Shown here piece after piece: positions 62,581 to 64,000 of a DNA stretch of 64,000 nt. The translations under genes and the position numbers were made by a program. The DNA comes from Allium sativum (Eukaryota > Streptophyta > Magnoliopsida > Asparagales > Amaryllidaceae). The stretch's first letter is position 1. Every line of letters starts with the position of its first letter. Location of the stretch: positions 355,443,863-355,507,862 of the forward strand of contig CM060915.1 of assembly GCA_030737875.1 (NCBI GenBank), read 5' to 3'. The notes below the pieces were generated by a model, which saw nothing but the letters and a program-made list of their open reading frames with translations, ran no database searches and was not told the DNA's origin.

Positions 62581-64000
62581 TGTAACACCCCGTATATTCT
62601 ATAACAGTGAAATTCATAAATTAAAGTATAATTAATTCTAATGAAAGAATTAAGGGAAATGGCTTACGCCATTGCTTTCGTCTCGGAATTCTGGTTAAGA
62701 TAGAGTCCGAGTTTACGTGAAACGGACTCCGTATGAAGGAGTTACGACCTCCGGAAGTTTCAGAACAAATTTGAATTCAAAAAACAGCTCAGATCACGTT
62801 TAAAATTTGAAATTCGAGTTCAAACTGGGCTGGGCGGGAAAACTCCCGCCCAGTGACCAGGTCGACACTAGTGTAACACTCCCGCCCAGGTCGACTACGC
62901 AGTCGACTTGGGTGTCGACCTGCAGGTCGACTTGCCTGGTCGGCCTGACCAGGTGGGTTTGACCCTGGTTCGACTCTGGTGTGTTGTACGGTCTGATTTC
63001 CCTCCCTGTTTGCATCTGACGGCTCAAATTTACTTGAAAACTCTATAAATACACACTAATACTCAACTAATTCACATAAGAAAATAAGAGAGGAGTCGTC
63101 ATGCTGTCTGGGAGGAGTTGATCGTAGCCGCCAAGAATCAAACTAAGAAGCAAACTAAAGTCTAATCAAATCAATCAACAAATTGCTGCCCAAAGGAGAG
63201 CATCTCCAAATTCAGAAAACAGAAATCAGAAAACAAGAATTCGTCACACGTTGTAAGTATAGTGGTCTTTCAGAATTTGAATAAAATTATGATGCGATAC
63301 GATGTAATTGGGAATAGAATTGTATCATTGTAATGATGTAGATCTTGTGTATTGTAATGTTTCTATCGTGATTATTTTTGGTGAATTGATTTGTGGCATA
63401 AATGGATCGATGCAAGTTTATTATACGTTTGTATATGAAAGTTTTGTGGCAAAGTCTATGATTATATCCCTCTCATGTTTATGTTAATATTCCCTTTATG
63501 TTTATGTTGATATCCTGGACTATATACTTATGTAAACATGTTATAGATCTGAGATCTTTTATGCCTACATGACTCAAAACCTATGTATACATCTTAGATT
63601 CATCACAAGTATAATTGGATTAATATTAAGTATATTTGGGTTACACAAATTATGCTAGTATCATGTTAAAATGGACTGCTTGTTTTAAAGTTAGTTTACA
63701 CCTTTGGGTTATGATAAAAAGTGGACATTTTATGAACATGTAACATGCTAGTTTGGTGTTTGACATTATGCCTAGTTATATATGTTTAAACTCACATCTA
63801 GGCAAATCCAAAGTTATGCTATTTCACATGTCACCTACTTAGTCATATGCCTATTTGAATGCAAGTTCATATGATCAAATGTTTATGTTAGTTGAATCGC
63901 CAAATTGCAAGTTCATGCGCTACACACCTTTTATGTGACATAGAAATATTACATGTTCTTGATTTCCCCTTTTTTCACGTTTATCAAGTTGGGCTGAATT
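62581..64000 (+). repeat. Element E 3' LTR, first 1420 bp (truncated by window)
   Basis: Starts TGTAACACCCCGTATATTC and matches 54540-55965. Differences: the GTCGAC cluster is shortened, with filler AACACTCCCGCCC near 62873. An AATCAAACTAAG copy has been added near 63136. The hairpin-rich part of the LTR is beyond the window. Confidence 0.93.

Larger units (their letters stand above)
54540..64000 (+). mobile_element. Element E: Ty3/gypsy chromovirus (right end beyond window)
   Basis: 5' LTR 54540-57494, primer site 57497, gag-pol 57683-61996, polypurine tract to 62580, and the 3' LTR from 62581 cut by the window edge at 64000. Its LTR differs from those of A, B and C, but coding order and chromodomain are the same. 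Probably the Tekay/Del clade (inference). Confidence 0.92.

Overview
The window looks like nuclear, repeat-rich intergenic DNA from a flowering plant with a large genome. It has no bacterial-type operons. It is dominated by long-LTR Ty3/gypsy elements primed by initiator tRNA-Met (primer sites close to TGGTATCAGAGC). The two that keep pol encode gag-protease-RT-RNaseH-integrase ending in a C-terminal chromodomain, so they are chromoviruses, probably Tekay/Del-like. The species cannot be named from the sequence. No intact cellular gene was found.

Layout. (1) Element A (window start to 23780) is a gag-only copy. Its 5' LTR runs off the left edge, its 3' LTR is 19844-23780, and its interior is only 1.9 kb. 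(2) Element B (1690-16654) is inserted inside A's 5' LTR with target duplication ATATG. Its LTRs are about 4.6 kb and it carries a full-length gag-pol frame broken by six in-frame stops but no frameshift. A's 3' LTR preserves the empty site. (3) 23781-29577 plus 50284-54539 is the older host sequence. It holds broken pieces of four unrelated genes (an intracellular Ras-group LRR protein, ribosomal protein S23, alcohol dehydrogenase, a cyclic nucleotide-gated channel) among AT-rich repeats. (4) Element C (29578-50283) splits that sequence. It is a three-LTR tandem array (LTR-int-LTR-int-LTR) with very long LTRs (about 6.17 kb) and non-coding interiors of 1.1 kb. (5) Element E (54540 to the right edge) has a 2955-bp 5' LTR, a gag-pol pseudogene with seven in-frame stops, and the first 1.4 kb of its 3' LTR.

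Strongest observations. The middle LTR of C is a mosaic: its left part matches the right LTR, its right part matches the left LTR, and the switch lies within about 75 bp. That is the outcome expected from unequal crossing-over between the two LTRs of one element. The LTRs also carry perfect inverted repeats whose arms have changed together. A tandem pair of units in E's LTR keeps an 8-bp stem although six of the eight base pairs differ. Stems at related positions in the LTRs of A, B and C also covary. TATA-like boxes near the LTR starts would place these stems in long transcribed leaders, so a structured RNA module is a reasonable hypothesis.

All alignments were made by eye. Nothing here was checked by database search or folding software.
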